A DNA stretch of 40,572 nucleotides from Prasinococcaceae sp. CCMP 1430 (GCA_013416795.1 RQSC01000034.1:61370-101941), one strand, 5' to 3'. Shown: positions 1 to 9,803, counted from the first letter of the stretch. Notes: a model not told the origin generated them from the sequence alone. Program-made: numbers and translations.

Positions 1-57
1 CTCCCCCCCCCTCTTGGGTTGACCTCGAAGGGGGGGTCGAGGCGGGGGACGGCGAGG

Positions 58-2879
58 ATGGGCGGCGCGTGCTCGACGGGCGGCGCGGTGGTGGCGGTCG
101 CGGCCGATGCGGCGGAGGCCGTCGGCAATGAGGTCGGCCGCGGCGTGCGCGCGGTCGCTCGAGAGGGAGGCGCGGCAGCGGGCACCGCGCTGCTCGAGGT
201 TGCCAAAGCGCTGCCGTGGGTGGCCCCGATCGCCGTGCTCATCGGTGCCGTCGTTGACGCGGCATCGACGGCAAAGCAGCTCCGCGACGACGCCGCGGCA
301 TTTGCGCGCGTGACGCTGCACCTCGAGGCTGTGCTCGTACGCGCGCGCGACCTCGAGCAGCATCGCGACGTCGTGGGTGACATCAGGGAGCGCCTCAGGG
401 ACGCGCTCGCCTTCATGCAGCGGCTGCAACAGGCGCCCAAGCTTTTCGGCGTATCGCTCACCTCACGCCGCGACGCGCGCGTCTTTTCGAAGCTCCGGGG
501 TGACATCTACGAGGCCATACAGGTGCTGACTGTCGCTGCGGGTGTCGACGTGAACGCGATGATGCAGGAGAACTTTGACCAGAGCAGAAAACTGTCCTCC
601 AAAATCGCCGAACTGGGCGGCGCCGAGGCAGTCGCCAACGACCAGGCGAAGTTCGAAGAGCTCAGCGCAGTGCTCGAGGGAGGCGAGTCGGTCATGCTGC
701 ACATGGCCAAGGCCACGGAATTGACGCTGTCCAAGTCCGTGCGCGAGGCAAGTGAGGAGCACCGCGTGCGAACGGAGGCGCTCGCGTCGCAGGTGAACGA
801 GCTCACGAAGATGCTGGGAGCGGTGATGGGAATGTCCGGTGGCAAGGCGCTCTCGTCGCAGGAGGCTGCGCGAGAGGCCCTGGACGACTTCGAGGCGGAG
901 CGCCCCATGCCCGACGACGAGGCCGCGCGGCAGGTGGCCGCGTCTACGGTGGGCCTCGCGACTGAAGGGGACTTGCTCGCCATGACAGGATCGGAGGAGC
1001 TAGACGCGCTCGTCCGCGAGGCCATGGACGAGCTGGGCGTGCCCCACATCCACGTTGCTGCGCTCACCAGCAAGGAGCAGAGTATGATTGCGGGCAGGAC
1101 GCTGAACGCGCAAGGCGAGAACTGTTCGGTCGCGGGCTTACGCATACCGAGAGCGACGTCCATGTGCCAACATGTGATAGCAACCGGCGAGGAGATTGTC
1201 AAGCACGAGTGGGACCTCGGCCGCACTCCGATGACACCCGAGGTCATAGAGACGCTCGCTGAGAGTGGCGATTCAGCGTTCCAGGCCTTCGGAGCTACTT
1301 TGGCCCAGTTTAACCCCGAGGACCCGCAGAGCCTCATCGGCGGAGGCGATGCCGGATTCGGTATCACAAGTGGGTCGATGAGCAGACTGGTTGAGCTTAC
1401 AGCCGGCACGAGCGACAACACGTACGCCTCGGTGCCCGTGCGCGTGAACGGCCACGCTGGTATGTGTGCATACGCGCCCGCGCGCGTGCGAGCTCGCGCT
1501 CACGCATTCGTGCACTGTGTGTTGAGTTCAACTGGCACCGCCGCGAGGCGCTGACGCGCGCGCGCGCCCGACCGGCACACGCAGTGGCCTCGTTCTGTGC
1601 CCTCGACACCCAGAACCGCGAAGTGGACATGGGAAAGTTGCGGACCTTCGCGGAGAAGGCCGAGGTCTTGATACGCAAACGGCACGCTGAAGTGCTCGAG
1701 GAGAGGCCAGGCTCACCGGACAGTCCCCTGGACGCCTCGCATGAATTCGACGCTCACATCAACATCACCGGCAAGCTTAAACCAGTGCGAGCGCCGTTCG
1801 GCGCGGTTGTGTGGACGGCTCAGTCCGCCAACGCGCTCGTGTCGATGGCATGCGACCCCAAGCGCGACGTCGTGGTTGCTTTCACCGCCGAATGGTGCGG
1901 TTCGTGTGCCGAATTCAAGAATCACATCCACACTCTGGGAGAGCGGACGCGGGCGGCAGTGAACGACATGCGGATCGTCTCATATGACGTGGATATCGAA
2001 CCCGTGCCATCCTCGCTCGGCGTGCACGTGGCGCACGTGCCACAGCTCGTGCTCTTCCCGAAGACGGTGAGGGATGGGGGAGGAGCCGGTGCGGCCGAGA
2101 GCGTGGACAGGGGCAGCCAGCCGCCGCCCAGCGCACGGTACAGTGGCGCCGAGATGACCGCCGATGCTGTCGAGGCGTGGTTGCGGGACTCGTGCACTGG
2201 GAGCTTCGGCGCCAGGGCAGGTCACTTTGGCGGCGCCGACGTCGCTCGCGCCGAAGCAACCGCGGGCGCTGCACCAGCCGGCGGCGAGGCGCATTCGGAA
2301 CACTCAGCAGCCGCGCCGTCGCCAGCAGAGCCGACACAATTGGCGGTGGTGACGAGTGTCAACGGTGACGGCGATAGCGGCGACAGCAGTGCTATTGTGC
2401 CCGTCACCCCCGCGCGCGTTCGATTGGCATGGGCGGCGCCTCCGCCGGCGCAGGCGCTGAATGTGGCGCTGGCGGATGCTTCACACGAGCTGGGTATGAT
2501 GCTGAAGCTGCTTGAGGCGGCGGCGCGGACGGGAGTGGTTTCGAGCGTCGAAAGCGCGGTTGAGGTGATGGGGTCGGCGCTGTCGGCACAAGTCAAGATG
2601 CTGTCGCAGTGCGCCGAGAGCAGCGCCGAGGGCAGCGCCGAACTACATGCCTCGCTGGACGCGATGCGCGAACTACTGCGCCGCCAGCGCGATGCACTCG
2701 GCGCCGCAGGCGTGGGCATCACCGCGGTCGCGCAGCGTGCTGAGCAGTACGCGGGCGCGGTCGACAAGCTCCTCCAGCTGGCGGCCGGCGCCGTGGAAGT
2801 GCGCACTGTGCACGGCGCGCGCACCGCGCTGCCCAGCTTCAGCACGCCGCGCGGCGCCGCGCTGCCCGCCGTCGAGTGA
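58..2879 (+). CDS. Putative N-myristoylated helical-GAF-thioredoxin protein (2 exons)
   Basis: The exons are 58-1459 and 1585-2879, giving 898 aa. The reading frame is open 5' of position 58, but the first ATG there gives MGGACST, a good N-myristoylation motif (Gly2, Ser6) with Cys5 available for palmitoylation, so this start is preferred. Residues 44-170 are helical, with a hydrophobic first helix (ALPWVAPIAVLIGAVV) and amphipathic helices after it. The pattern resembles N-terminal adaptor helical bundles of the HeLo/MLKL type, which is a weak similarity by eye. Residues about 313-500 form a GAF-like domain split by the intron: VPVRVNGHA joins VASFCALDTQ. Residues 532-632 form a thioredoxin fold with WCGSC at 571-575 and a cis-Pro segment VPQLVLFP. 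The C-terminal 250 residues are Ala-rich with predicted coiled coil. The domain calls are firm for thioredoxin, fairly firm for GAF and tentative for the bundle. The function is unknown; a membrane-attached redox or small-ligand sensor is an inference. Confidence 0.8.
1460..1584 (+). other. Spliceosomal intron, phase 1 (125 nt)
   Basis: The donor is GTATGT at 1460 and the acceptor is CACGCAG ending at 1584. Removing it joins a single G to TG, giving Val, and restores the GAF strand followed by a Cys-Ala-Leu-Asp segment. Both flanking frames otherwise run into non-homologous Arg/Ala-rich sequence. Confidence 0.85.
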
Positions 2880-3076
2880 GCTCCGTTGCGTTCGCATGAT
2901 CAGTCAACATGGCCAGCGACTAGCTGGTCATGCTCCTGCCACAGCCCAGCGCCGGCGCTGCACAGGTTCAGAGTGCGTCGCCATGCTGGAAGTAGGGCGC
3001 CTTGGCGTTCGGGGCGCCGGCATTGACGTGGTTAGGGTTGAGATTCACTAGGTGCTAGGTAGCGCAGATTTTATTG

Positions 3077-3084
3077 TATAAATA
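3077..3084 (+). promoter_or_regulatory. TATA box candidate for the pseudouridine synthase gene
   Basis: The sequence TATAAATA lies in a short A/T island within GC-rich DNA. A transcription start about 25-30 nt downstream would fall after the ATG at 3099, which favours the next in-frame ATG at 3240 as the start codon. Confidence 0.45.
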
Positions 3085-3239
3085 CAGGGTTTGTGTCGAT
3101 GCGGCATATCAAGACGCATTGGTTCGCACGATGGCGCCGAAAGCCCTCGTCCGGGCACCCACAGAGCGTGCGGGCCGCGCTCGGCGTGCGGTGGGCGAGG
3201 AGGGACTGTGCGCACGCGTGGGGCCTCGTGGCGGCGGCG

Positions 3240-5003
3240 ATGGTGGCGCCTGCCGCGGCTGTAGTGCGCTGCTCGCGCGCGCTTCAGCTGGCGGCGGCGG
3301 GTCGCGTCGTGCGACGCGCCGAGACTGCTTGGCACACCCATTCCGGTGCCGAAGTCTGTGACGATCGTGGTAGGCACACGCATCAGCCGCCGAGCGCTGA
3401 GCGCGCGCGCCGCGGGCGGGGCGACGGCGCGGGCAGCGGGCGCCCACCGAAGCGCAAGCTGGCGCTCTTCGTGGGCTATGTCGGATCGCGCTACAATGGT
3501 CTGCAGCTGTCGAGCGGCGAGGGCGTGAACGGCGTGGTCACGGTTGAGGGCGTGCTGCGTGACGCCCTGCTGTCAGTCGAGGGTGGCGGGCTCAGCGAGG
3601 ACAACGCCGAGGACTTCCTGCGCAAGGTCAACTGGCGGCGAAGCAGCCGAACTGACAAGGGCGTTCACTCGCTGTGCACTGTGCTGAGCTTCAAGTGCGA
3701 GCTGTGGCCTGAGGCGGCGGCTCTCGCAGATGCGTACCAGGGCGCTCTGAACGACGCTGTTGGGGCCAGCGACAAATGCGCGGAGCTCGCGGCGCTGGCC
3801 CAAGCAAGCGGTGACGGTACAGGCGGCGGTGATGCGAACGGGTCCGGCGATGGCCCGAGCGAGGGTGGATCTTCTGTGACCGTGAGCGAGAGCGACATTG
3901 CCGAGGCATCTGCGGCTCTGTCCGCCGCGCAGGTGGTCGTGGACGCAGCAGCGGAGGCGCTCTCAGAGCAGCTCGCGGAGGAGCTCAACACGCACCTCCC
4001 CGACGACGTGCGCGTCTTCGGCGGGATGAAGACGGCAAAGTCGTTCGATGCAAGGCTCGGATGCGTGAGGCGCGGCTATGAGTACGCCTTTCCAGCGACG
4101 GCGCTGCCCGACGGGGGTAGCGCTGAGGAGATGGCACGCTTCAATGCCGCGCTCGAGGTCATGGAGGGCGTGCACCCGTACCACAACTTCACGAAGCGCT
4201 CGCAGTACCAAAAGCTCGCAGCGGGGCGCATTGAGCAGGCGATGAAGAAGAAGCGCGCTGGGAGGCGCGCCGCAGGCAAGACGGATGGCGACTGCGATGA
4301 GGCCGTCGCAGAATCAGAGGCGGCGCCCTCAGCGGCGCTGGACACGGACACCGACTCTGACACCGATGTTGATGGCCGCCGCGCGTTTTTCAGCGAGCAG
4401 ATGAACGACGATGACATGGTCGTCAAGGAATTCTATCGCAACGTGACGTCGGCGAGCGCTGAATTGGTGCCAGCAGCAGAGAGCGGCGGGCGCGGAAATC
4501 TCGTGGCTGTACACCTCAAGGGCGAGTCGTTCATGCTACACCAGATCAGACACATGGTGGCGCTGGCGCTGGCGGTGGGGGCGGGCATGCTGCCCCTCGA
4601 GTGCGTCGGGGCTATGCTGTGCGTGGCATCGCGCGCGCGACTGCCAATCGCTCCGCCGGCAAATCTGCTACTGCGCGACGCCGACTTCTTCCCATTCAAA
4701 GCTCCGCGGCTCAAGGGCGGCGTGCCCGGCTACGTGCAGCAGCTCGCCCTGCCGCAGAAGGGCATAGCGCGGCGCGCGGCGTTCGCGCGCGACGTGATGG
4801 CACCCGCGCGAGCCGACCCAGAGCACGACGCTCTCTTCGTACGCTGGGCGCGCGAAGACCTGCCTAAACGCTGTGAGATGCTTTGGGAGGGAGGGCTGGA
4901 GGAAGTGATCCGAGAGCACGCCGAGTGGGTGGAGCGCCGCCCGGCGCACGCAAAGGGCCGCAAAACGAGCGCTGGTCCCAGCGGCGCGTCTCCGATCGTG
5001 TGA
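3240..5003 (+). CDS. TruA-family tRNA pseudouridine synthase
   Basis: This 587-aa protein should convert uridine to pseudouridine in tRNA (PUS1/PUS3/TruA family). The family fold is visible from LALFVGYVGSRYNGLQ onward. The catalytic Asp139 sits in RTDKGVHS, followed by the family segments DVRVFGGMKTAKSFDAR, YEYAFP, the HNFTKR segment and the C-terminal GESFMLHQIRHMV. Two low-complexity insertions (about residues 180-245 and 335-385, acidic or basic) lengthen it beyond bacterial TruA. The start at 3240 is chosen because of the TATA box at 3077. It gives an Ala/Arg-rich, acid-poor leader (MVAPAAAVVRCSRAL) resembling an organellar presequence. The ATG at 3099 would add 47 residues. Which PUS subclass this is, and its compartment, cannot be settled here. 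Confidence 0.88.
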   Translation: MVAPAAAVVRCSRALQLAAAGRVVRRAETAWHTHSGAEVCDDRGRHTHQPPSAERARRGRGDGAGSGRPPKRKLALFVGYVGSRYNGLQLSSGEGVNGVVTVEGVLRDALLSVEGGGLSEDNAEDFLRKVNWRRSSRTDKGVHSLCTVLSFKCELWPEAAALADAYQGALNDAVGASDKCAELAALAQASGDGTGGGDANGSGDGPSEGGSSVTVSESDIAEASAALSAAQVVVDAAAEALSEQLAEELNTHLPDDVRVFGGMKTAKSFDARLGCVRRGYEYAFPATALPDGGSAEEMARFNAALEVMEGVHPYHNFTKRSQYQKLAAGRIEQAMKKKRAGRRAAGKTDGDCDEAVAESEAAPSAALDTDTDSDTDVDGRRAFFSEQMNDDDMVVKEFYRNVTSASAELVPAAESGGRGNLVAVHLKGESFMLHQIRHMVALALAVGAGMLPLECVGAMLCVASRARLPIAPPANLLLRDADFFPFKAPRLKGGVPGYVQQLALPQKGIARRAAFARDVMAPARADPEHDALFVRWAREDLPKRCEMLWEGGLEEVIREHAEWVERRPAHAKGRKTSAGPSGASPIV

Positions 5004-5159
5004 CGCTCGCGCACCCAGGCTCGCCCCGCGCGCTCAATCTGCTGCAGTGGGCACTAATATGACGCTAATATCGGTCTCACACGGACACATGACACACTCG
5101 CGCGCACACGGGCGCATGTGCGCACCCGCGCGCGTCAAGGCCCCCCAACACGGCTGGTC

Positions 5160-6038
5160 TTACGCGCGCCCGAGCTGCAGTGCTCTATCGAATGCCCCGA
5201 GCCACGCATCGACGTCCTGAGCTCCGCTCAGGCCAAGCGCGCCTTTCCTGCCGCCACTCGCCATGTCGGCGCCAAGAGCTTCGGCAGCGCGCGTTTCGTC
5301 GGCGCCCGCGGCCACAACAACGTAGAAAGGCAGCTCGTTGCCTTCCGCCCCGCCGCCGCCCCCCCCCGCGCCGTCGGCTGACTCCATCGGTGGCAGTGCC
5401 GTGAAGCCGCGCGACTCCGCGGCGACCTCCGACGAGAGACGTTGCGAGTTCAGTAGCGCCTCAGCCTCCGCCGCATCGAGGGCAGGGATCTCGCGCGCGA
5501 CGGCGAGCAGCACGCCTGGGTCGGAAAGGTTCGCGCCGCGCTCGTACGCCGCGTCGAAGAGTGCGCTCGCGAGTGCGGCGGAGGCCTCTCCTGTCGCGCG
5601 CTGGCGCGCCCACATGAGCAGCCGATGTGCATCGCGCGTGTTGGCGTACCACTGCCAGTCACCGAATCGTGCGCCGACGCTCTTGCCACGAGCGCGCAGC
5701 GCGTAGGTCCACGACTCGCCGCCGAACGCGCGCCCATGATACGCCTCGCGCCGCTCGCCGGCGGCGGCTATCGAGTCGTCGACGAAGTGCGGCCGCCAGA
5801 CGAAGTCAAAGGAGACCGGCATCGTTGCCTCAGCGCGCGCCACCGCCTGCAGCAGCGAGCGGTGGCCCACGTAACACCATGGGCATGCAAAGTCCACCCA
5901 GCCTGTGACGGCGATCGGCACGCGCTCGGTAGCGCGAGCAGCCGCCACACACCGCCTCCCATGCGCCCTGCGAGATGCCCGGCCGCGCGCCCCAGCCGCC
6001 GCTGTGCGCGTGGCGCGCAGCGGAGCGAGCGCGTCCAT
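5160..6038 (-). CDS. DsbA/FrnE-like thiol oxidoreductase
   Basis: This 292-aa protein belongs to the DSBA-like thioredoxin family (FrnE type). Residues 41-60 read PIAVTGWVDFACPWCYVGHR, which is beta-strand 1 followed by the C52-P-W-C55 redox motif and the start of the first helix. FDFVWRPHFVDDS is the usual strand after the first helix, then an inserted helical domain and a late LPFYVVV segment where the family carries its cis-Pro. The C-terminus (GLSGAQDVDAWLGAFDRAL) matches the family ending. The ATG at 6038 is used because it gives an Arg/Ala-rich leader of about 35 residues, compatible with plastid or mitochondrial import. The frame stays open upstream only in repeat-rich sequence. A Gly-rich insertion precedes the LPF segment. 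The gene converges on the pseudouridine synthase with a 156-nt spacer. Its substrate is unknown. Confidence 0.85.
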   Translation of the reverse strand: MDALAPLRATRTAAAGARGRASRRAHGRRCVAAARATERVPIAVTGWVDFACPWCYVGHRSLLQAVARAEATMPVSFDFVWRPHFVDDSIAAAGERREAYHGRAFGGESWTYALRARGKSVGARFGDWQWYANTRDAHRLLMWARQRATGEASAALASALFDAAYERGANLSDPGVLLAVAREIPALDAAEAEALLNSQRLSSEVAAESRGFTALPPMESADGAGGGGGGAEGNELPFYVVVAAGADETRAAEALGADMASGGRKGALGLSGAQDVDAWLGAFDRALQLGRA

Positions 6039-6230
6039 TTGTTGAGATGGAACTGGGTGCGCGCGCGTCACACGTGTGCTGTGATACGCGTATACTAGCC
6101 CGGCGGCACCCGTCCTGCGCGCGAGTCCTCTCACACCCGCTGTGCACCACCCGGGTCTCGCAGCACGGGCTGTAGCGCGACGCTCCGGCGCTTCGGTGCT
6201 CCGAGCGAGTGTGCCGCGGCCCTTCGGCGG

Positions 6231-6308
6231 CCAGCGGCGGCCAGCGGCGGCCAGCGGCGGCAAGAGAGGCGAGCGGCGGCCAGCGGCGGCAAGAGAGGCG
6301 AGCGGCGG
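6231..6308. repeat. GC-rich short tandem repeat
   Basis: Three copies of a 10-nt unit (ccagcggcgg) run into two partial copies of a longer unit beginning caagagaggcgagcggcgg. It lies upstream of the DsbA-like gene and has no coding support. Confidence 0.8.
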
Positions 6309-6406
6309 CTCGCTGAGGTGCACGCGCGCGAGCGGGCGCCTCTGCGCAGCCTATCTGACCCCACCTGCGAGCGCGCTCTCGCGCAGGGCGCGTGCGGTAT
6401 GGGACG

Positions 6407-6499
<93 letters not shown>

Positions 6500-6500
6500 N
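6407..6500. repeat. 93-nt cytosine homopolymer ending at an N
   Basis: Ninety-three consecutive C residues are followed by one N. No protein homology crosses it: the cornichon frame begins abruptly on the right. A homopolymer of this size directly against a gap is more likely a sequencing or contig-end artefact than a biological polyproline or polyglycine tract. Confidence 0.9.
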
Positions 6501-6776
6501 GCGCTGCTTTCGGGCAGGTGGATCGTCTTGCTGCTGCAGGCGGCTGCGTTGGGCATCGTGCTGCGCGACGCGCTCGCGCGCGGCCACGGCGCGACCGCCG
6601 CCGGCGTGCGCGCGGCGCTCGCAGTCGACCCGACCGACGTCTTTGCGACGCTGCAGGAGGAAAAGACGCGGCGCGCCGTGCGGCTGAGCGCGCACATGGC
6701 CATCTTCGTGGTCGTGACTGTCAGGCTCGTGCAGGCGGCGCTCAGCACGCTCGTCGCGCTCGATCCGCTCAGGTAG
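6501..6776 (+). CDS. CNIH: Cornichon/Erv14 family protein, C-terminal fragment
   Basis: There are 91 codons open from the gap to a TAG stop. The peptide begins ALLSGRWIVLLLQAAALG, a membrane helix matching the family's LLNGYW-type helix. It continues with AVDPTDVFATLQEEK, the equivalent of the family's LDATEIFRTL segment, and ends with a second hydrophobic helix (LSAHMAIFVVVTVRLVQAAL). Order and spacing match the second half of a protein of about 140 aa. Cornichon proteins are ER cargo receptors that load selected membrane proteins into COPII vesicles. The N-terminal half, with the first membrane helix, is missing because of the C tract and gap at 6407-6500. Confidence 0.65.
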   Translation, partial: ALLSGRWIVLLLQAAALGIVLRDALARGHGATAAGVRAALAVDPTDVFATLQEEKTRRAVRLSAHMAIFVVVTVRLVQAALSTLVALDPLR

Positions 6777-7143
6777 CCTGCGTGCGCTCGGGGTGGGGGT
6801 GGTGGGGGTGGGGCCGTCCGCGCCCCTTCATGTACAGATACGTGTGCCATACACCCGCCGATTGCCCGCGCGCGGCCGCCAACGCGCGCCGCGTGGCTGA
6901 GCGCGACGCGTGGCGAAGCAGCGCTCACTTTCTCATTATGTGGTAGCCGCGCGCGCCGCGGCGGCTTAGCGCCGCGGGGCACGCGTCCATGCACTACGCG
7001 AAGTGGCTACACGCGCTACGCCCGTGCCAACTCCGCTCCCACCCTCCACCCTCCACATGCGCGCGCGTCCCCTCGTCCTCACCGCGTCCCTACGAAGCGC
7101 CCCGCCCACGCGTGGTTGCGAGCGACGCGCGGCGAGGGCCGCC
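6777..7143. other. Convergent intergenic spacer
   Basis: This 367-nt spacer lies between the cornichon fragment and the G6PDH stop. Apart from a GGGGTGG-rich stretch near 6790-6815, I see no gene or clear signal in it. Confidence 0.6.
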
Positions 7144-8068
7144 TCAGTCGCGCCCGTCGCTCCAGCGCACGTTGTACTTGGACGCCAGGTAGTGCGCGCC
7201 GACCGGCCCCGTGGAGCCGTAGTGGTACAGCTCGGGCGAGATCTTGCGCTCCTCGAGCGACTTGAGCATGGGCGTGAAGAGCGCCCACGCCACCTTGAGC
7301 TCGTCGTTGCGGATGAAGAGCGATTTGTCGCCGTTGAAGGCGTCCAGCAGCAGGCGCTCGTACGCGTCCGGGATGTCGCGGTTGGAGTACTGGTCCTTGT
7401 ACGACAGGTCGAGCTTGGTCGTGTCCAGCTGCAGGCGCAGGCCGGGAACCTTGTTGTTGATCTTGAGGTAGATGGCCTCGTCGGGCTGCACGCGGATGAC
7501 GAGCTCGTTGGTGCTCAGGTCCAGGTTGCCGCCGTAGACGCTCGAGTAGAGCGAGCCCGGCACGTGCCTGAACTGGATGCGGATCTCAGCCTTGCGCTCG
7601 TGCAGCGCCTTGCCCGCCTTCATGAGGAAGGGCACGCCGTCCCAGCGCGGGTTGTCGATGAAGAACGCCGCGGCGGCGAACGTGGGAGTGTTGGAGTTGT
7701 CGGGGACGGTGGGATCCTCCAAGTAGCCGGGCTGATAGCCCGACTTGACCTCCCGCCCGATGTACTGTCCGACGACGACGTCGTTGACGTCGATGGGCTT
7801 CATCGACCTGAGCAGCTTGACCTTCTCGTCCCGCACGTCGTCCGCCGCGAGGCTGGTGGGCTGCTCCATGGCGAAGAGCGCCATAATCTGCAGCAGGTGG
7901 TTCTGCATGATGTCGCGGATGATGCCGTAGTGGTCGAAGTAGCCGCCGCGGCCGTCGGTGCCGAAGTCCTCGCTGAAGGTGATCTGCACATTGCGGATGT
8001 GGTCGCGGTTCCACAGCGGCTCGAAGATGAGGTTGGAGAAGCGCAGCACCATGAGGTTCTCGATGAGC

Positions 8069-8104
<36 letters not shown>

Positions 8105-8787
8105 TCCTCGGTGAGCACCCTGCCCAGCTGCGCGTCGAGCTCGCCGAACGACTCGCTGTCGCGGCCGAAGGGCTTCTCGACGATCACGCGCGTCCAGCCG
8201 CGCTGGCTCGACGCGGCGCGCGACGCGGACACTGCCGCGTCGACGAAGACCGTCGGCGGCACCGACAGGAAGAACACGCGGTTCGCCACCTTGTAGTTGT
8301 TCTCCTCCTCGCTGAGGCCGTCGTGCAGCCGTCCCATCGCCTCGGCGTCGCCGTAGCCGCCCGAGAAGTACACGCAGCGCTCCAGGAAGTCGGTCACCTT
8401 GCCCTCGCACGCCTCGGGGTTGGCGTCGTGGTCCACGCGGCACGTCAGGTTGCCCGCGATGCGCTCGTGGAACTCCTCCTGGGTCATGTCCGAGCGCGCG
8501 TAGCCGCAGACCGTGAAGTGCTCGGGGAGCCAGCCGTCGTAGTAGAGCGAGTACAGCGCGGGAAAGATCTTCTTGCGCGCGAGGTCGCCCGACGCGCCCA
8601 CGACCACGATGGACAGCGTCTCGCCGGAGGACATGCTGGACGCCATCGCCTTGAGGCCCTCCACGTCGGTCGCCGGGGCGCTCCCGTTGGCCGCGTTCGG
8701 GGACTGCGCGGACGACATCGACGCGGCGGCTTCCGCGGTGGGGGCCGCGCGGCGGGGCGCGTACGTCCACGCGCGCGCGCCGTTGCC
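7144..8787 (-). CDS. G6PD: Glucose-6-phosphate dehydrogenase, plastid type (5' partial)
   Basis: This enzyme oxidises glucose 6-phosphate to 6-phosphogluconolactone and makes NADPH for the oxidative pentose phosphate pathway. Numbered from the Met at 8718, the NADP fold carries [10 protein letters not shown] at 41-50, EKPFGRD follows at 181, and the substrate motif RIDHYLGKE is at 209-217. The protein ends after a full-length C-terminal domain, giving 524 aa. Three cysteines (93, 104 and 115) lie at the region that in plant plastid isoforms holds the thioredoxin-controlled pair. The first interval is longer than in plants (10 residues instead of 7), while the second matches. The frame is open from 8718 to the gap at 8788, encoding [20 protein letters not shown], which looks like the end of a transit peptide. 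The true start is therefore probably in or beyond the gap. Confidence 0.93.
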
Positions 8788-8973
8788 NNNNNNNNNNNNN
8801 NNNNNNNNNNNNNNNNNNNNNNNNNNNNNNNNNNNNNNNNNNNNNNNNNNNNNNNNNNNNNNNNNNNNNNNNNNNNNNNNNNNNNNNNNNNNNNNNNNNN
8901 NNNNNNNNNNNNNNNNNNNNNNNNNNNNNNNNNNNNNNNNNNNNNNNNNNNNNNNNNNNNNNNNNNNNNNNNN
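8788..8973. other. Assembly gap (186 N)
   Basis: This is a run of 186 Ns. It removes the 5' end of the G6PDH gene, probably most of its transit peptide, and its proximal promoter. Confidence 0.99.
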
Positions 8974-9795
8974 CGCCGCCGCCGCCGCCGCGCGCTTTCC
9001 GGGGCGCTTTCCGCGGCTGCGCCCCCACGCCCGCATGCGCTTTGATGGCCTCTCTGTCGCGCCCGCCGATGCGGTGCGCGCGCGTGGCCGCCATGCGTGC
9101 GCCGCAACCGACCGGCGGAAGCATCGGAATCGCACTCGCAGCAGAGGCCGCGCGCACACGGCGGCAGCAGCGCAGCACCGGCCAAACACAAACAAACACA
9201 CACAACCGACGACTGATCGACAGACCAACCAACCAACCAACAGACCGACCCCATGCCTGCCTGCTGCAGCTGGATGGTTTGCCGGGAATAGCTGCATGGA
9301 TGGTGGATGAATCGATCGATGGAAGGGTCCATCGCTTGCTGGTGCCGGCTGGCTGGAGTGCGTGTGTGCCCGGCCCGCGCGCGTGCGCGTCGTGTGTGTC
9401 CGGCGGCTGCGCGGCGCCACGAACGGCCCTTTTCGCTGCCGGAAGGGGCACGCGCACTGCGCGCGGACCTGCGCGCGCCGCCGCGCCCCCAATCAAATGC
9501 CCTGCCGACAGCGCGCCGGCCGCCGGAGCCGGCGGCCGCAACGAGCGCGGACGCAAGCACCAGCAAAGTCTGCTGGGCCACGAGAGCACACAGGAGACTC
9601 GTCAGACGTATGCATGTCAGACAGGCAGGCGCACGAGCCTAGGCACACAGGCGGGCTGCGGGGCGGCGGGGCGGCGGCGGGCGACACCGCAGATATTTTC
9701 CGGGCTGCGGCCGCGGCCGGTTGGCGGGAGGGAGGGGGGGGGGGGTGAGGGGGGGTGGAAGCTGGCGGAACGTTGAAACCCTGAAATGCTCACCG

Positions 9796-9803
9796 TATAA
9801 TAA
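9796..9803 (+). promoter_or_regulatory. TATA-like element
   Basis: The sequence TATAATAA occurs in an otherwise GC-rich stretch, 268 nt before the ATG at 10071. Only position and composition support it. Confidence 0.25.

Noticed and set aside
6142-6687. Polyproline/polyglycine proteins across the C tract
   Set aside because: They are created by the 93-C homopolymer beside an N; no homology continues across it.
7003-9045. Long + strand frame opposite G6PDH
   Set aside because: It is the mirror of a clear G6PDH coding sequence; its Arg/Val/Ala-rich translation has no domain and it crosses the N run.
9042-9776. Open + strand frames upstream of the small gene
   Set aside because: The translation is driven by simple repeats (CAA, CCAA, G runs) with no recognisable structure.
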